Source of the DNA: Lachnospiraceae bacterium
GTDB lineage: Bacteria; Bacillota; Clostridia; Lachnospirales; Lachnospiraceae
Direction: 5' to 3'
NCBI GenBank assembly: GCA_009779895.1
Contig: WRBB01000030.1
Coordinates: 1-33,760, forward strand
DNA: 33,760 nucleotides
Shown piece after piece: positions 7,093 through 16,391 of the stretch. A program made the position numbers and the translations under genes. The notes beneath the pieces were generated by a model. That model had not been told where the DNA came from and searched no databases. It worked only from the letters and a program-made list of their open reading frames with translations. Every line of letters begins with the position of its first letter. Positions within the stretch are counted from its first letter, which is position 1.

Positions 7093-7875
7093 ATGAAAAA
7101 AGTGTGTATGTGTTTCTTTTCAGGAACAGGAATGACAAAATATGTCATGGATAGGCTTAGTGATGAAATGAAAAGACGTGGTGTCTCTGTTGATTGTTTT
7201 AAAATGGAAGAGGCAAATATCAATTTGGCGGCATTATCTGAATATGATGCATTGGGTATTGCTTACCCGACCCATTCTTTGAATGCTCCTAAAATAGTGA
7301 TTGATTTTGCTAAAAAATTGCCAAAATCAGAAGGGATGCATACATTTATTATTTATACATGCAGCTTGGATGATATAACAAATTATGTTTCTTCTAATTT
7401 ATTGAAAAAAAAATTAGCGAAGCGTGGTTATGAGGTGTTTTATGATAGATTAGTTGAAATGCCGTGTAATTTTGCACACAAACGTAGTAAAAGAGACGTG
7501 ATTGAGACATTAAGCAAAGCAAAGAAGGATATTCCGCAAATGGCACAAGAGATTCTGGAATTAAATCCGTATGTTATGGATGAAGTTTCTCGTTCGAAAA
7601 AAATATTGGCTTTTATTGCACGTTCTGAATGGTTGGGTGCGATTATTATGGGGAAACATTTTTATGCAAAGGGCGATTGTATCTGTTGCGGAAAGTGTGC
7701 ACGGAATTGTCCGAAAAAAAATGTTGTTATGAAAGAAAAAAAGATTCGTTTTGGATTACGTTGTAATATGTGCATGAGATGTATCTATAACTGTCCCGTA
7801 TTTGCAATTGATATCCATCGTCCTTTTAAGTTTATTCGTTTTGATAAATGGTATGATTCCGAACTGTTCAAATAA
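7093..7875 (+). CDS. EFR1 family ferredoxin (flavodoxin domain plus two 4Fe-4S clusters)
   Basis: Predicted cytoplasmic electron carrier of 260 residues. The N-terminal 160 residues have a flavodoxin fold with the FMN phosphate loop FFSGTGMT (8-15) and a YPTHSLNAP segment (59-67). The C-terminal part carries two bacterial-type ferredoxin motifs: Cys196, 199, 202 and 206 followed by Pro, and Cys224, 227, 230 and 234 followed by Pro. Such EFR1 proteins are common in anaerobic Firmicutes, but their partners are mostly unknown. The gene has its own consensus promoter. It is followed after 99 bases by the second ABC exporter. Whether it serves the peptide cluster, for example by reducing a tailoring enzyme, cannot be read from the sequence. 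Confidence 0.88.
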   Translation: MKKVCMCFFSGTGMTKYVMDRLSDEMKRRGVSVDCFKMEEANINLAALSEYDALGIAYPTHSLNAPKIVIDFAKKLPKSEGMHTFIIYTCSLDDITNYVSSNLLKKKLAKRGYEVFYDRLVEMPCNFAHKRSKRDVIETLSKAKKDIPQMAQEILELNPYVMDEVSRSKKILAFIARSEWLGAIIMGKHFYAKGDCICCGKCARNCPKKNVVMKEKKIRFGLRCNMCMRCIYNCPVFAIDIHRPFKFIRFDKWYDSELFK

Positions 7876-7886
7876 TAAAGAGAAAC

Positions 7887-7915
7887 TGGACGCCATGTTT
7901 ATGTAGTGATATACT
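7887..7915 (+). promoter_or_regulatory. Extended -10 promoter ahead of the second ABC exporter
   Basis: TGATATACT at 7907-7915 is an extended -10 element (TG, one base, TATACT), and TGGACG at 7887-7892 is a fair -35 with a 17-base spacer. It lies in the 99-base gap after the EFR1 gene and would start transcription near 7922, about 50 bases before the ATPase start. Confidence 0.5.
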
Positions 7916-7974
7916 GGACTGTGGGATAAACGGGCATGGAAAATGTGATAAAAATCTAATGAAAAGGTTGTGAC

Positions 7975-8898
7975 ATGAAAAAGATAATTGAAGTAAATAA
8001 TTTTGTTAAAAATTATGGCTCGTTTCAAGCTGTTAAGGGAATTAGTTTTTATGTGGAAGAGGGAAAGATGTTCTCTTTCCTGGGACCAAATGGAGCGGGG
8101 AAATCTACGACAATAGATACCCTTTGTACATTATTGGAATTTGATAGTGGTGAGGTTACGGTTGATGGATATGATTTACGACGAGATTCAAAATCTATTC
8201 GACAAAGCATTGGTGTGGTGTTTCAGGATAGTGTTTTAGATGATATGCTTACAGTGCGGGAAAATTTGTTTGTGCGTGCCGGTTTGTATGAAAAGCATAA
8301 ATGTTCTGTAAAAAATATGGTGGATGTTATAGATACAACAGGAGTCTCAGAATTCCTGAATCGTCCATATGGAAAATTATCCGGTGGTCAAAGACGCAGG
8401 GCGGATATTGCGGCTGCATTGATTCATAAGCCTAAAATTCTATTTTTAGATGAGCCTACAACGGGTTTAGACCCTCAGACAAGGCGTGCTATTTGGGATA
8501 CGATGAAAAGGTTACAAGTAGAAACAGGCATGACTATTTTTTTAACGACACACTACATGGAAGAAGCGGCAGATTCAGATTACATTATTGTGATGGATCA
8601 CGGCGAAATTGCAGCCAAAGGTACGCCGATAGAGTTAAAAACAAAGTATGCGCTAGATTCCCTTCGTATTGCTCCAAATGAAAAACTAACGATAGGGGAA
8701 TTGCAAGCGAAACTTGCTCCGATGGATATCCAATGTATCGTTGCCGGAAGTGTTATTCATATAGAATTACCGGATACGATGGCAGCACTACCAATTTTAG
8801 AAAAATGCCAGCGGCATATTGTAAGCTTCCAAGTGACCCAAGGTACAATGGATGAAGCATTTATTAGTATAATAGGGCAGGAGGCTAGGCTACAATGA
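7975..8898 (+). CDS. ABC transporter ATP-binding protein, DrrA-like (exporter 2)
   Basis: ATPase subunit of a second exporter, 307 residues. Motifs are Walker A GPNGAGKST (37-45), Q-loop VFQDSVLD, signature LSGGQRRR, Walker B ILFLDEP, D-loop GLDPQTR and H-loop TTHYMEEA, with the DrrA-type C-terminal extension. By eye it matches the ATPase at 1472 at more than half of positions, with the same length and the same C-terminal design, so the two arose by duplication or share a recent origin. It starts after GAAAAGGTTGTGAC and ends in an ATGA overlap with its permease. The substrate is unknown. It may export a related compound, or the two pairs may form mixed transporters. Confidence 0.93.
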   Translation: MKKIIEVNNFVKNYGSFQAVKGISFYVEEGKMFSFLGPNGAGKSTTIDTLCTLLEFDSGEVTVDGYDLRRDSKSIRQSIGVVFQDSVLDDMLTVRENLFVRAGLYEKHKCSVKNMVDVIDTTGVSEFLNRPYGKLSGGQRRRADIAAALIHKPKILFLDEPTTGLDPQTRRAIWDTMKRLQVETGMTIFLTTHYMEEAADSDYIIVMDHGEIAAKGTPIELKTKYALDSLRIAPNEKLTIGELQAKLAPMDIQCIVAGSVIHIELPDTMAALPILEKCQRHIVSFQVTQGTMDEAFISIIGQEARLQ

Positions 8899-9767
8899 CT
8901 ACATTGTTGAAACGAAACATGAAATTGTATTTTCGAGATAGGATTAGTTTGTTACTTTCATTGCTTGCAATATTTATTATTATTATATTGTATGTGGTTT
9001 TTTTAGGGAATGTGTGGGGTACCGACGCCACATGGAATTTGCCGGATGAAGAGGTTGATATATTAAAATATAGCTGGCTTACAGCGGGGATATTAGCGGT
9101 TGCGACAATGACAACCGCGATGGGTGCATTCAGTGTTGTGGTAAATGATCGAGCCAAAAAGATAAACAAGGGCTTTTATGCTTCCCCTGTAAAGAGAAAA
9201 CATATTACGGGTGGGTATATTTTAAGTGCTTTCCTGATAGGTGTACTGATGTCTCTTGTGACTTTTGTTTGTTTAAGTCTTTATATTGTTTTTATTGTTG
9301 GCGGCGAGCCTTTGGCGATTCTTTCATACCTGCAAGTGGTAGGGATTATTTTACTGTCCAGTTTGACAAATACTGCAATGGTATGTTTTATTGTGTCATT
9401 TCTAAAAAGTTATAGTGCCTTTAGTACAGTCAGTACGATATTAGGCACTTTAATTGGGTTTTTGATGGGTATTTATTTACCGATTGGAAATTTACCGGAA
9501 ACAGTGCAGACAGTTATAAAGTTGTTTCCGCCATCTCATGCGGCAGTGTTATTGCGACGGGTAATCATGGATATACCGATGCAGTTATCTTTTGATGGGA
9601 TTCCGGCAGAATATTTAGAGGACTTTCAAGAAGTAATGGGAATTACGTATCAACTGGGTGATCATGAGATTTCGCCTTTGGTTAGTGTGATTGTTCTTTT
9701 GATTTCTGCTTTTGTATTTTATATATTGGCACGATTGAATATGCGAAAAATGCGAATGCAAAATTGA
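8895..9767 (+). CDS. ABC-2 type transporter permease (exporter 2)
   Basis: Membrane partner of the preceding ATPase, 290 residues, starting in a four-base ATGA overlap with it. It has a basic N-terminus (LLKRNMKLYFRDR), one membrane segment, an extracytoplasmic loop and about five more segments. It aligns along its length with the permease at 2396, including the TTAMGAFSVVVNDR, GTLIGFLMGIYLPIG and IPAEYLEDFQEVMG stretches. The second half of each permease carries the DrrB-like core. The gene closes the accessory part of the window; the -35 box of the yebC promoter overlaps its stop codon. Confidence 0.9.
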   Translation: MTTLLKRNMKLYFRDRISLLLSLLAIFIIIILYVVFLGNVWGTDATWNLPDEEVDILKYSWLTAGILAVATMTTAMGAFSVVVNDRAKKINKGFYASPVKRKHITGGYILSAFLIGVLMSLVTFVCLSLYIVFIVGGEPLAILSYLQVVGIILLSSLTNTAMVCFIVSFLKSYSAFSTVSTILGTLIGFLMGIYLPIGNLPETVQTVIKLFPPSHAAVLLRRVIMDIPMQLSFDGIPAEYLEDFQEVMGITYQLGDHEISPLVSVIVLLISAFVFYILARLNMRKMRMQN

Positions 9768-9792
9768 TAAATTATCTGAAAAATGGTAGAAT
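9764..9792 (+). promoter_or_regulatory. Sigma-A type promoter for yebC
   Basis: TTGATA (9764-9769) and TAGAAT (9787-9792) are separated by 17 bases, and each differs from consensus at one position. The -35 box overlaps the stop codon of the permease gene. Transcription would start near 9799, about 35 bases before the yebC ATG at 9834, which has AAGGAG 9 bases upstream. Confidence 0.65.
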
Positions 9793-9833
9793 GGTACGAG
9801 TGCATGTAATTATACTTTAAGGAGCGTCTATGG

Positions 9834-10568
9834 ATGGCAGGTCATTCAAAATTTGCAAATATTAAACATAAAAAAGAAAAAAATGATGCGGCAAAAGGTA
9901 AGATTTTTACTAAAATCGGGCGAGAATTAGCCGTTGCAGTTAAAGAGGGAGGCGGTGCCGACCCGATCAATAACAGTCGTTTGCGTGATGTGATTGCGAA
10001 AGCCAAATCAAACAATATGCCAAATGATACCATTGAGCGCAATATCAAAAAGGCTTCCGGTGAGGGTTCGGCAGATTCTTATGAGCATGCGACTTATGAG
10101 GGATACGGACCCGGTGGCACAGCAATTATCGTGAAAACATTAACGGACAATAAAAACCGTACGGCTTCCAACGTACGCAATGCTTTTACGAAAGGTTACG
10201 GCAGCGTGGGCACACAGGGTTGTGTTTCTTTCATGTTTGAGGAAAAAGGGCAGATTTTTCTGGACAAAGAAGATGTGCATATGGACGCAGATGAATTGAT
10301 GTTGTTGGTGTTAGATACGGGCGCAGAGGATTTTAGAGAAGAGGAAGAAAGTTATGAGATTTTAACCGTAGCGGAAGACTTTAGCCGGATACGTTTGGCA
10401 TTGGAGGAAGTAGGTCTTGTTATGGCAAAGGCAGAAATAACGATGATTCCTCAGGTTTATGTAGATTTGACAGACCCTGCAGATATTAAAAATATTAATA
10501 AAACACTTGAACTGTTAGAAGAAGATGATGATGTGCAAGATGTTTATCACAATTGGAATGAACACTAG
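9834..10568 (+). CDS. yebC: YebC/PmpR family regulatory protein
   Basis: A conserved 244-residue cytoplasmic protein. It begins with the family hallmark [14 protein letters not shown] and contains GREL, the ERNIKKASG segment (about 68-76) and [13 protein letters not shown] (88-100). Members have been described as DNA-binding regulators, and more recently some as factors that relieve ribosome stalling. The sequence does not say which role applies here. The first residues usually read SKWxNIKHRK; here [10 protein letters not shown]. It has its own promoter and is followed after 20 bases by a gene of unknown function. Confidence 0.95.
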   Translation: MAGHSKFANIKHKKEKNDAAKGKIFTKIGRELAVAVKEGGGADPINNSRLRDVIAKAKSNNMPNDTIERNIKKASGEGSADSYEHATYEGYGPGGTAIIVKTLTDNKNRTASNVRNAFTKGYGSVGTQGCVSFMFEEKGQIFLDKEDVHMDADELMLLVLDTGAEDFREEEESYEILTVAEDFSRIRLALEEVGLVMAKAEITMIPQVYVDLTDPADIKNINKTLELLEEDDDVQDVYHNWNEH

Positions 10569-10588
10569 AAAAATCTAAGGAGAAGCGG

Positions 10589-11332
10589 ATGAATATTGAG
10601 AGTATCAAAACGGGAATGATTGCTATGTATGAGGATACCCATGGAGAGCGTATTCATAAAAAAAGCTATAAACAAAAAATTGATGCATTGGAGCATAAAT
10701 ATCAAGGGCTTCTTGGGGAAATCAAAGAAGCACTTGATGAATCAGAGGGGAATATAGAAGCGATTGCGGATGTTTTGCCCGGCTATATTGCCGGACAGTT
10801 GGAAGAAATGGCTTCAAAACGTAAACGAGAGCTGTACGGTGTCGATCACAATATGAACATGGTGGCTTTTTTTGTACCCTTGATTGGCCTTGTGCAAAGT
10901 GAGCACACAAGTGCATTGACGGATAGAATTGTGGAGTTGTGGAATGTAAAGATGCCCAGTAGCAAAATTGGTGTTTCCACTGTAGAAAACATCAATGGTG
11001 GTTTCAGAAAAGGCTTATGTTATATCACCACTGCTGTTTGTCACAGTTTGGACAAGCCGGATGATTGTTATGAGCTGAATTTGTTGCGTGACTATCGGGA
11101 TGATTATTTGCTTTGTTTTCCCGAGGGGAGGCAGGTGGTTGAGGCATATTACAATGTGGCACCGACTTTGGTCAACCGTATCAATGCCAAAGCGGATTCA
11201 GATAAGATTTATCAAGGCATTTGGTTAAGTCATATCCGGCCTTGTGTGAAATTGATTCAAGAAGATAAAAAAGAAGAATGTAAAATATTGTATTTTAATA
11301 TGGTTAGAATGCTGGAAGAAAAGTTTTTATAA
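10589..11332 (+). CDS. CFI-box protein of unknown function
   Basis: A 247-residue soluble protein without a signal peptide or clear membrane segment. The N-terminal half is charged and mostly helical. The C-terminal half carries CYITTAVCHS (about 148-157) and, further on, ELNLLRDYRDDYL (about 166-178). This is the pattern of the so-called CFI-box (C-[FY]-I-x-T followed by L-R-x-[FY]-R-D), seen in many uncharacterised bacterial proteins. Cysteines flank the box (two within it, one at DDCYEL). AAGGAG precedes the ATG by about 6 bases, and it probably shares the yebC transcript. No function is assigned. Confidence 0.8.
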   Translation: MNIESIKTGMIAMYEDTHGERIHKKSYKQKIDALEHKYQGLLGEIKEALDESEGNIEAIADVLPGYIAGQLEEMASKRKRELYGVDHNMNMVAFFVPLIGLVQSEHTSALTDRIVELWNVKMPSSKIGVSTVENINGGFRKGLCYITTAVCHSLDKPDDCYELNLLRDYRDDYLLCFPEGRQVVEAYYNVAPTLVNRINAKADSDKIYQGIWLSHIRPCVKLIQEDKKEECKILYFNMVRMLEEKFL

Positions 11333-11369
11333 AGAAGAGCAGACTTGTGTATCAGGGGAGATGTTATAA

Positions 11370-13796
11370 GTGGCGGGAAATAAGAGCAAAAAAACAAGTA
11401 CGGGCAAGGATACAAGCAACCGGAAAAAAACATCATCAGCGATTCATTTTGAGATAGCTATTTTGATGTCATTGGCTGTTTGCATTTTGTTGTTTTTAAG
11501 CAATTTTGGATGGATTGGCGTGATAGGAGATGTAGTGTCAGGCTTTTTCTTTGGTGTTTTTGGTATTTTGGCTTATATTATGCCAATTTTGATTTTTTTG
11601 TTTCTTTTGTTTTGTTTTTTAAATGCAAGAAAAAGATCCATGGCAAGGAGCAAAACCTTGACAAAAACAGCAAAGAGAGAGCGAGACTTACAGTATTTGC
11701 GGATAGTTTTGATATGCATCCTTGTTGTTTGTGTCGCAACGCTAAGTGAGTTGATTGCCCATTCTTACGATATGGAGATGGTGACATTTGATTTTTACAA
11801 TCGTTCTGCCACGCTACGAAATGGTGGTGGCTTGTTGGGTGGCTTGTTGGTGAGAGGTTTTGTATCTTTGTTGGGTGTGCTTGGTACTTATATTGTGGTT
11901 TCAATTGTATTATTGATTTGTTTGATTGTATTATCAGGGAAACCCATTTTATCCTTGATGGGAAATCGAAGCAAACAGGTTTATGCGGATGTGCGGGAGC
12001 GGCAGAAAACGGTCAATAAAAACAAGGAAGAAAAGCGGGCAAAAGCAGAGTTGGAGAGAAAAAGCCAGCCCGGAAAAGGGGTTATGCTCCCCTCGGAAAG
12101 TTTAATTTCCGGTGTAGAAAACCCAAAAGTGAAAAAGAAACGAAAGAGTCAAGATATGGTGGAGCTAACCATGGATGATTATCCCGGTGGTGTAGCAAAA
12201 ATAAAAGAAGAGCCAAAGGAAGAACATAAGGTAGAAGATTCGATGGGCATAGTGGAACCAATGGAACAGGTTCCTTTTGTTGAAGTGCAAGAGGTGCGTG
12301 GAGATTATGCAATTCCTCCTTTGTATTTATTATCACAGGGAAAAAAGGTAAGCGGCAGCAATGAAGTGTATCTGCGTAAGACGGCGCAGAAGTTGGAGCA
12401 GACTTTGGCAAACTTCGGGGTTCGGGTACATGTGACGGATGCTAGTTGTGGTCCATCTGTAACCCGTTATGAATTACAGCCGGAGCAGGGTGTGAAAGTA
12501 AGTCGTATTGTTGGTTTGGCAGATGATATAAAATTAAATTTGGCAGTTTCCGATTTGCGGATAGAGGCACCCATTCCGGGTAAGGCAGCCGTTGGAATCG
12601 AAGTGCCGAATCAAGAAAATACAGCGGTTATGCTGCGGGAATTATTGGAATCAACAGAGTTTCAAAAAAGCGATTCCAAGCTATCATTTGCAGTTGGAAA
12701 AGACATTGCGGGTAAGGCTGTGGTGACAGATATTGCAAAGATGCCTCATTTGCTCATTGCAGGTGCAACAGGTTCAGGAAAATCCGTGTGTATCAATACC
12801 TTGATTTTAAGTATTATTTATAAGGCTACCCCGGACGAAGTAAAATTGATTATGATTGATCCAAAGGTGGTGGAATTGAGTGTGTACAATGGCATCCCGC
12901 ATCTGCTTTATCCGGTGGTGACCGACCCCAAAAAAGCGGCGGGGGCTTTGAATTGGGCAGTGGCGGAGATGACCAGACGTTATCAGTTGTTTGCTACATT
13001 TCAGGTACGAAATATTAAGGGATACAATGATAAAGTTGCCAAAAACCAAAAGAAAAACAATGGGGAAGATTTAGAAGTGCTACCGCAGATTGTGATTATT
13101 GTGGATGAATTGGCAGATTTGATGATGGTTGCACCCGGAGAAGTGGAGGGAGCGATTTGCCGTTTGGCACAGTTGGCTCGGGCAGCGGGACTGCATCTGA
13201 TTGTAGCCACACAACGCCCTTCGGTGAATGTAATCACAGGTTTGATTAAGGCAAATATGCCCTCGCGGATTGCTTTTTCGGTTACTTCTGGCGTAGATTC
13301 ACGTACAATTATTGATATGAATGGAGCGGAGAAACTGTTAGGAAAGGGAGATATGTTGTTTCACCCGGCAGGCTATCCCAAGCCTGTGCGTGTGCAAGGT
13401 TCTTTTGTTTCTGACAAAGAAGTACAAAAGGTAGTGGATTATTTGGAAGAAAGCAATAAAAATGAGGAAGTGGAAAACAAAAATGAAATAAAAGAAGAGA
13501 TTGAAGAGCATCTAAACGGCAATGTTAATGTAGAATACCCGGGTGCCCCCGGCATTACCAACGATAGTAGCAATGAACGGGATCGTTATTTTGCGGAGGC
13601 GGGATTTCTGATTATTGATAAGGAAAAGGCCTCGATTGGTATGTTGCAGCGTATGTTTAAAATTGGTTTTAATCGAGCGGCCAGGATTATGGATCAATTA
13701 CATGAAGTGGGAGTTGTTGGTGGTGAAGAGGGGACAAAACCAAGAAAAATTCTCATGTGTAAAGAAGAATTTGAACAGTTTTTAAATGAATCGTAG
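11370..13796 (+). CDS. DNA translocase, FtsK/SpoIIIE family
   Basis: Pumps double-stranded DNA through division septa during chromosome segregation or spore formation. The 808-residue protein has about four N-terminal membrane segments (within residues 25-195), a charged linker, and the RecA-like motor with Walker [11 protein letters not shown] (about 464-473) and Walker [14 protein letters not shown] (about 573-585). A C-terminal winged-helix gamma domain (about 730-800, with [16 protein letters not shown]) reads polar DNA motifs. The start is GTG 11370 with AGGGGAG 10 bases ahead; the nearby ATG at 11361 is closed at once by a stop. The sequence alone does not separate FtsK from SpoIIIE function. 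Confidence 0.95.
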   Translation: MAGNKSKKTSTGKDTSNRKKTSSAIHFEIAILMSLAVCILLFLSNFGWIGVIGDVVSGFFFGVFGILAYIMPILIFLFLLFCFLNARKRSMARSKTLTKTAKRERDLQYLRIVLICILVVCVATLSELIAHSYDMEMVTFDFYNRSATLRNGGGLLGGLLVRGFVSLLGVLGTYIVVSIVLLICLIVLSGKPILSLMGNRSKQVYADVRERQKTVNKNKEEKRAKAELERKSQPGKGVMLPSESLISGVENPKVKKKRKSQDMVELTMDDYPGGVAKIKEEPKEEHKVEDSMGIVEPMEQVPFVEVQEVRGDYAIPPLYLLSQGKKVSGSNEVYLRKTAQKLEQTLANFGVRVHVTDASCGPSVTRYELQPEQGVKVSRIVGLADDIKLNLAVSDLRIEAPIPGKAAVGIEVPNQENTAVMLRELLESTEFQKSDSKLSFAVGKDIAGKAVVTDIAKMPHLLIAGATGSGKSVCINTLILSIIYKATPDEVKLIMIDPKVVELSVYNGIPHLLYPVVTDPKKAAGALNWAVAEMTRRYQLFATFQVRNIKGYNDKVAKNQKKNNGEDLEVLPQIVIIVDELADLMMVAPGEVEGAICRLAQLARAAGLHLIVATQRPSVNVITGLIKANMPSRIAFSVTSGVDSRTIIDMNGAEKLLGKGDMLFHPAGYPKPVRVQGSFVSDKEVQKVVDYLEESNKNEEVENKNEIKEEIEEHLNGNVNVEYPGAPGITNDSSNERDRYFAEAGFLIIDKEKASIGMLQRMFKIGFNRAARIMDQLHEVGVVGGEEGTKPRKILMCKEEFEQFLNES

Positions 13797-13837
13797 TATG
13801 TATCCGACCACCACATTACAGAGGAGAAAAGATATTT

Positions 13838-15508
13838 ATGAAAACAGATATCCAAATAGCCCAGTCAGCCCAAATGAAATCTATCGAGGAGGTGGCATTT
13901 ACACTTGGTATTGCAGCAGATGAATTGGAATTGTATGGAAAATATAAGGCGAAGTTCAACAATCGTTTTTTAGAAAAAGTTAAAAAAAATCCGGATGGAA
14001 AATTGGTTTTGGTAACTGCGATTAATCCGACACCGGCAGGCGAGGGGAAGACTACCACCACCATTGGTTTGGGACAAGCCTTGGTAAAGCTGGGGCAAAA
14101 GGCAGTGGTTGCTTTGCGTGAGCCCTCTTTGGGTCCTTGTTTTGGTGTAAAAGGCGGTGCGGCAGGGGGTGGTTATGCACAAGTTGTACCGATGGAAGAT
14201 TTGAATCTACATTTCACAGGTGATTTTCATGCTATTACTGCTGCTAATAATCTTTTGGCAGCACTGATGGACAACCATATACAACAAGGCAATGAACTGG
14301 GTATTGACCCGCGTCAAATTGTGTTAAAGCGTTGCTTGGATATGAATGATAGAGCTTTGCGCAATGTTGTGATTGGTTTGGGCAATAAAATGGATGGAAT
14401 GGTGCGGGAAGATCATTTTGTGATTACGGTGGCTTCAGAGATTATGGCGATTTTATGTCTGGCGGAAGATTTAAAAGATTTGAAAAAACGTTTAGGTAAT
14501 ATTATTGTAGCCTATAATTTCCAAGGGGAGCCTGTAACTGCGACAGAATTACAGGGAGTGGGTGCTATGGCAGCATTGTTAAAAGATGCCATGCAACCAA
14601 ATTTAATTCAAACCTTAGAACATACACCTGCCATTATCCATGGAGGACCTTTTGCGAATATTGCACATGGTTGCAATAGTGTCAGAGCTACAAAATTGGC
14701 GTTGAAAGTCAGTGATATTACGATTACAGAGGCCGGTTTTGGAGCTGATTTAGGCGCAGAGAAGTTTCTTGATATCAAATGTCCTATGGCGGGGTTAAAA
14801 CCGGATGCCATTATTTTGGTGGCGACAGTTCGTGCTTTGAAGTATAATGGTGGTGTAAAAAGAGATGCACTTGCTATAGAAAATTTAGAGGCATTAGAAA
14901 AAGGCATTGTAAATCTGGAGAAACATATTGAAAATATGCAAAAGTATAATGTTCCGATTGTAGTGACGTTAAATTCATTCGTTACTGATACAGCCAAGGA
15001 AAATGACTGGATTCGTCAATTTTGTGAAGAACGGGGCTGTGCTTTTGCGCTGTCAAAAGTGTGGGAGCATGGTGGTGCAGGTGGTTTGGAATTGGCGAAA
15101 GAATTGTTAAAGAGTCTAAAAGAAAAAGAAAGTCATTATCGTCCTTTGTACCAAAAGGAAAAATCATTGTTTAAAAAGATAGAAACGGTGGCAAAAGAAA
15201 TTTATGGTGCCAAGGATGTTGTAATTGAACCGGCTGCCAAACGTCAGTTAGATAAAATTGAGTCGATGGGTTTTGGGCACTTTCCTGTGTGTATGGCGAA
15301 AAATCAATATTCGTTGTCGGATGATCCTGGTAAATTAGGTAGACCAAAAGATTTTACCATTCATGTGAGGGATGTATATGTCAATGCAGGAGCAGGTTTT
15401 GTGGTGGTTTTGACAGGTGCGATTATGACCATGCCCGGTTTGCCGAAAAAACCTGCGGCCAATGAGATAGATGTAACAAATGACGGAATGATTACAGGAT
15501 TATTTTAA
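13838..15508 (+). CDS. fhs: Formate--tetrahydrofolate ligase
   Basis: Joins formate to tetrahydrofolate at the cost of ATP to give 10-formyl-THF, the formyl entry step of the one-carbon and Wood-Ljungdahl methyl branch and a purine precursor source. The 556-residue length is typical. The nucleotide loop [11 protein letters not shown] is at residues 65-75, followed by [20 protein letters not shown] (about 93-112), [13 protein letters not shown], and the C-terminal [13 protein letters not shown] typical of the family. GAGGAG lies about 11 bases before the ATG. folD follows after 15 bases, so the two successive C1-folate steps are co-transcribed. Confidence 0.98.
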   Translation: MKTDIQIAQSAQMKSIEEVAFTLGIAADELELYGKYKAKFNNRFLEKVKKNPDGKLVLVTAINPTPAGEGKTTTTIGLGQALVKLGQKAVVALREPSLGPCFGVKGGAAGGGYAQVVPMEDLNLHFTGDFHAITAANNLLAALMDNHIQQGNELGIDPRQIVLKRCLDMNDRALRNVVIGLGNKMDGMVREDHFVITVASEIMAILCLAEDLKDLKKRLGNIIVAYNFQGEPVTATELQGVGAMAALLKDAMQPNLIQTLEHTPAIIHGGPFANIAHGCNSVRATKLALKVSDITITEAGFGADLGAEKFLDIKCPMAGLKPDAIILVATVRALKYNGGVKRDALAIENLEALEKGIVNLEKHIENMQKYNVPIVVTLNSFVTDTAKENDWIRQFCEERGCAFALSKVWEHGGAGGLELAKELLKSLKEKESHYRPLYQKEKSLFKKIETVAKEIYGAKDVVIEPAAKRQLDKIESMGFGHFPVCMAKNQYSLSDDPGKLGRPKDFTIHVRDVYVNAGAGFVVVLTGAIMTMPGLPKKPAANEIDVTNDGMITGLF

Positions 15509-15523
15509 GGAGAATAAAAAATA

Positions 15524-16363
15524 ATGGCACAACGAATCGATGGAAGAAAAATTGCAAGTCAGATTAAAAATGAATTGGCAGAGGAGATGACGAGATTAAA
15601 AGCAGAAAATTTTCGGGTTTGTTTGGCTGTGATTCAAGTGGGAGAAGATCCGGCATCTTCTGTATATGTAAACAATAAAAAGAAAGCTTGTGCGTTAATT
15701 GGCATAGAGTCATTATCTTTTGAGTTAAGGCAAGAGGCTTCGGAACGAGAGTTATTGAGTCTTATTACATTTTTAAATACAGAACCTAAGGTAACAGGTA
15801 TTTTGGTACAGTTGCCATTGCCGGCGCATATAAATGAAAGAAATATTTTCGAAGCCATCAATCCGGATAAGGATGTAGATGGTTTTCATCCCTTGAATAT
15901 AGGTCGTTTGTGGACGGGCGAAAAGGGATTTTTGCCTTGTACCCCGGCGGGTATTTTACAATTACTAAAACGTTCCAGGATTTCTTTGGATGGAAAAAAC
16001 TGCGTGATTATTGGGCGGAGCAATATTGTTGGTAAGCCATTAGCTGCTTTGTTGCTGCAGGAAAATGCAACGGTAAGCATTGCACATTCTCGTACAAAAA
16101 ATTTGCCGGCCTTAGCAAAACAAGCAGATATTTTGATTGTAGCCGTTGGTCAAAAAGAAATGATTACTTCTGAATATGTGAAGAAAGGTGCTGTGGTGAT
16201 TGATGTTGGGATTCACCGGGATGAAAACAATAAATTATGCGGAGATGTAGATTTTGCGGATGTGGAGTCAATCGCTTCGGCGATTACACCGGTACCCGGT
16301 GGTGTTGGTCCCATGACAATTGCCATGTTGATGGATAATTGTGTATCAATTTCTCGTAACTAG
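15524..16363 (+). CDS. folD: Bifunctional methylene-THF dehydrogenase / methenyl-THF cyclohydrolase
   Basis: Interconverts 10-formyl-, methenyl- and methylene-tetrahydrofolate in the cytosol with NAD(P). The 279-residue protein shows the folate-site Y-V-x-x-K-x-K pattern as YVNNKKKAC (about 46-54), VDGFHPLNIGRL (about 117-128), PCTPAGILQLL and the Rossmann loop GRSNIVGKPLAALL (about 164-177), ending with PGGVGPMTIAMLM. It continues the pathway from the upstream fhs product. AAGGAG lies about 12 bases ahead of the ATG. Confidence 0.98.
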   Translation: MAQRIDGRKIASQIKNELAEEMTRLKAENFRVCLAVIQVGEDPASSVYVNNKKKACALIGIESLSFELRQEASERELLSLITFLNTEPKVTGILVQLPLPAHINERNIFEAINPDKDVDGFHPLNIGRLWTGEKGFLPCTPAGILQLLKRSRISLDGKNCVIIGRSNIVGKPLAALLLQENATVSIAHSRTKNLPALAKQADILIVAVGQKEMITSEYVKKGAVVIDVGIHRDENNKLCGDVDFADVESIASAITPVPGGVGPMTIAMLMDNCVSISRN

Positions 16364-16391
16364 AGGATACAAGTAGGAGGAGTTTTACGTT

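Noticed and set aside
12082-12411. 109-codon minus-strand frame opposite the FtsK linker
   Set aside because: It is the reverse of the Lys/Glu-rich linker (hence Leu/Phe/Ser-rich), with no ribosome binding site. It is a shadow.
13797-13837. Terminator between the DNA translocase gene and fhs
   Set aside because: The short gap has no stem with a T-run; it mainly holds the fhs ribosome binding site.
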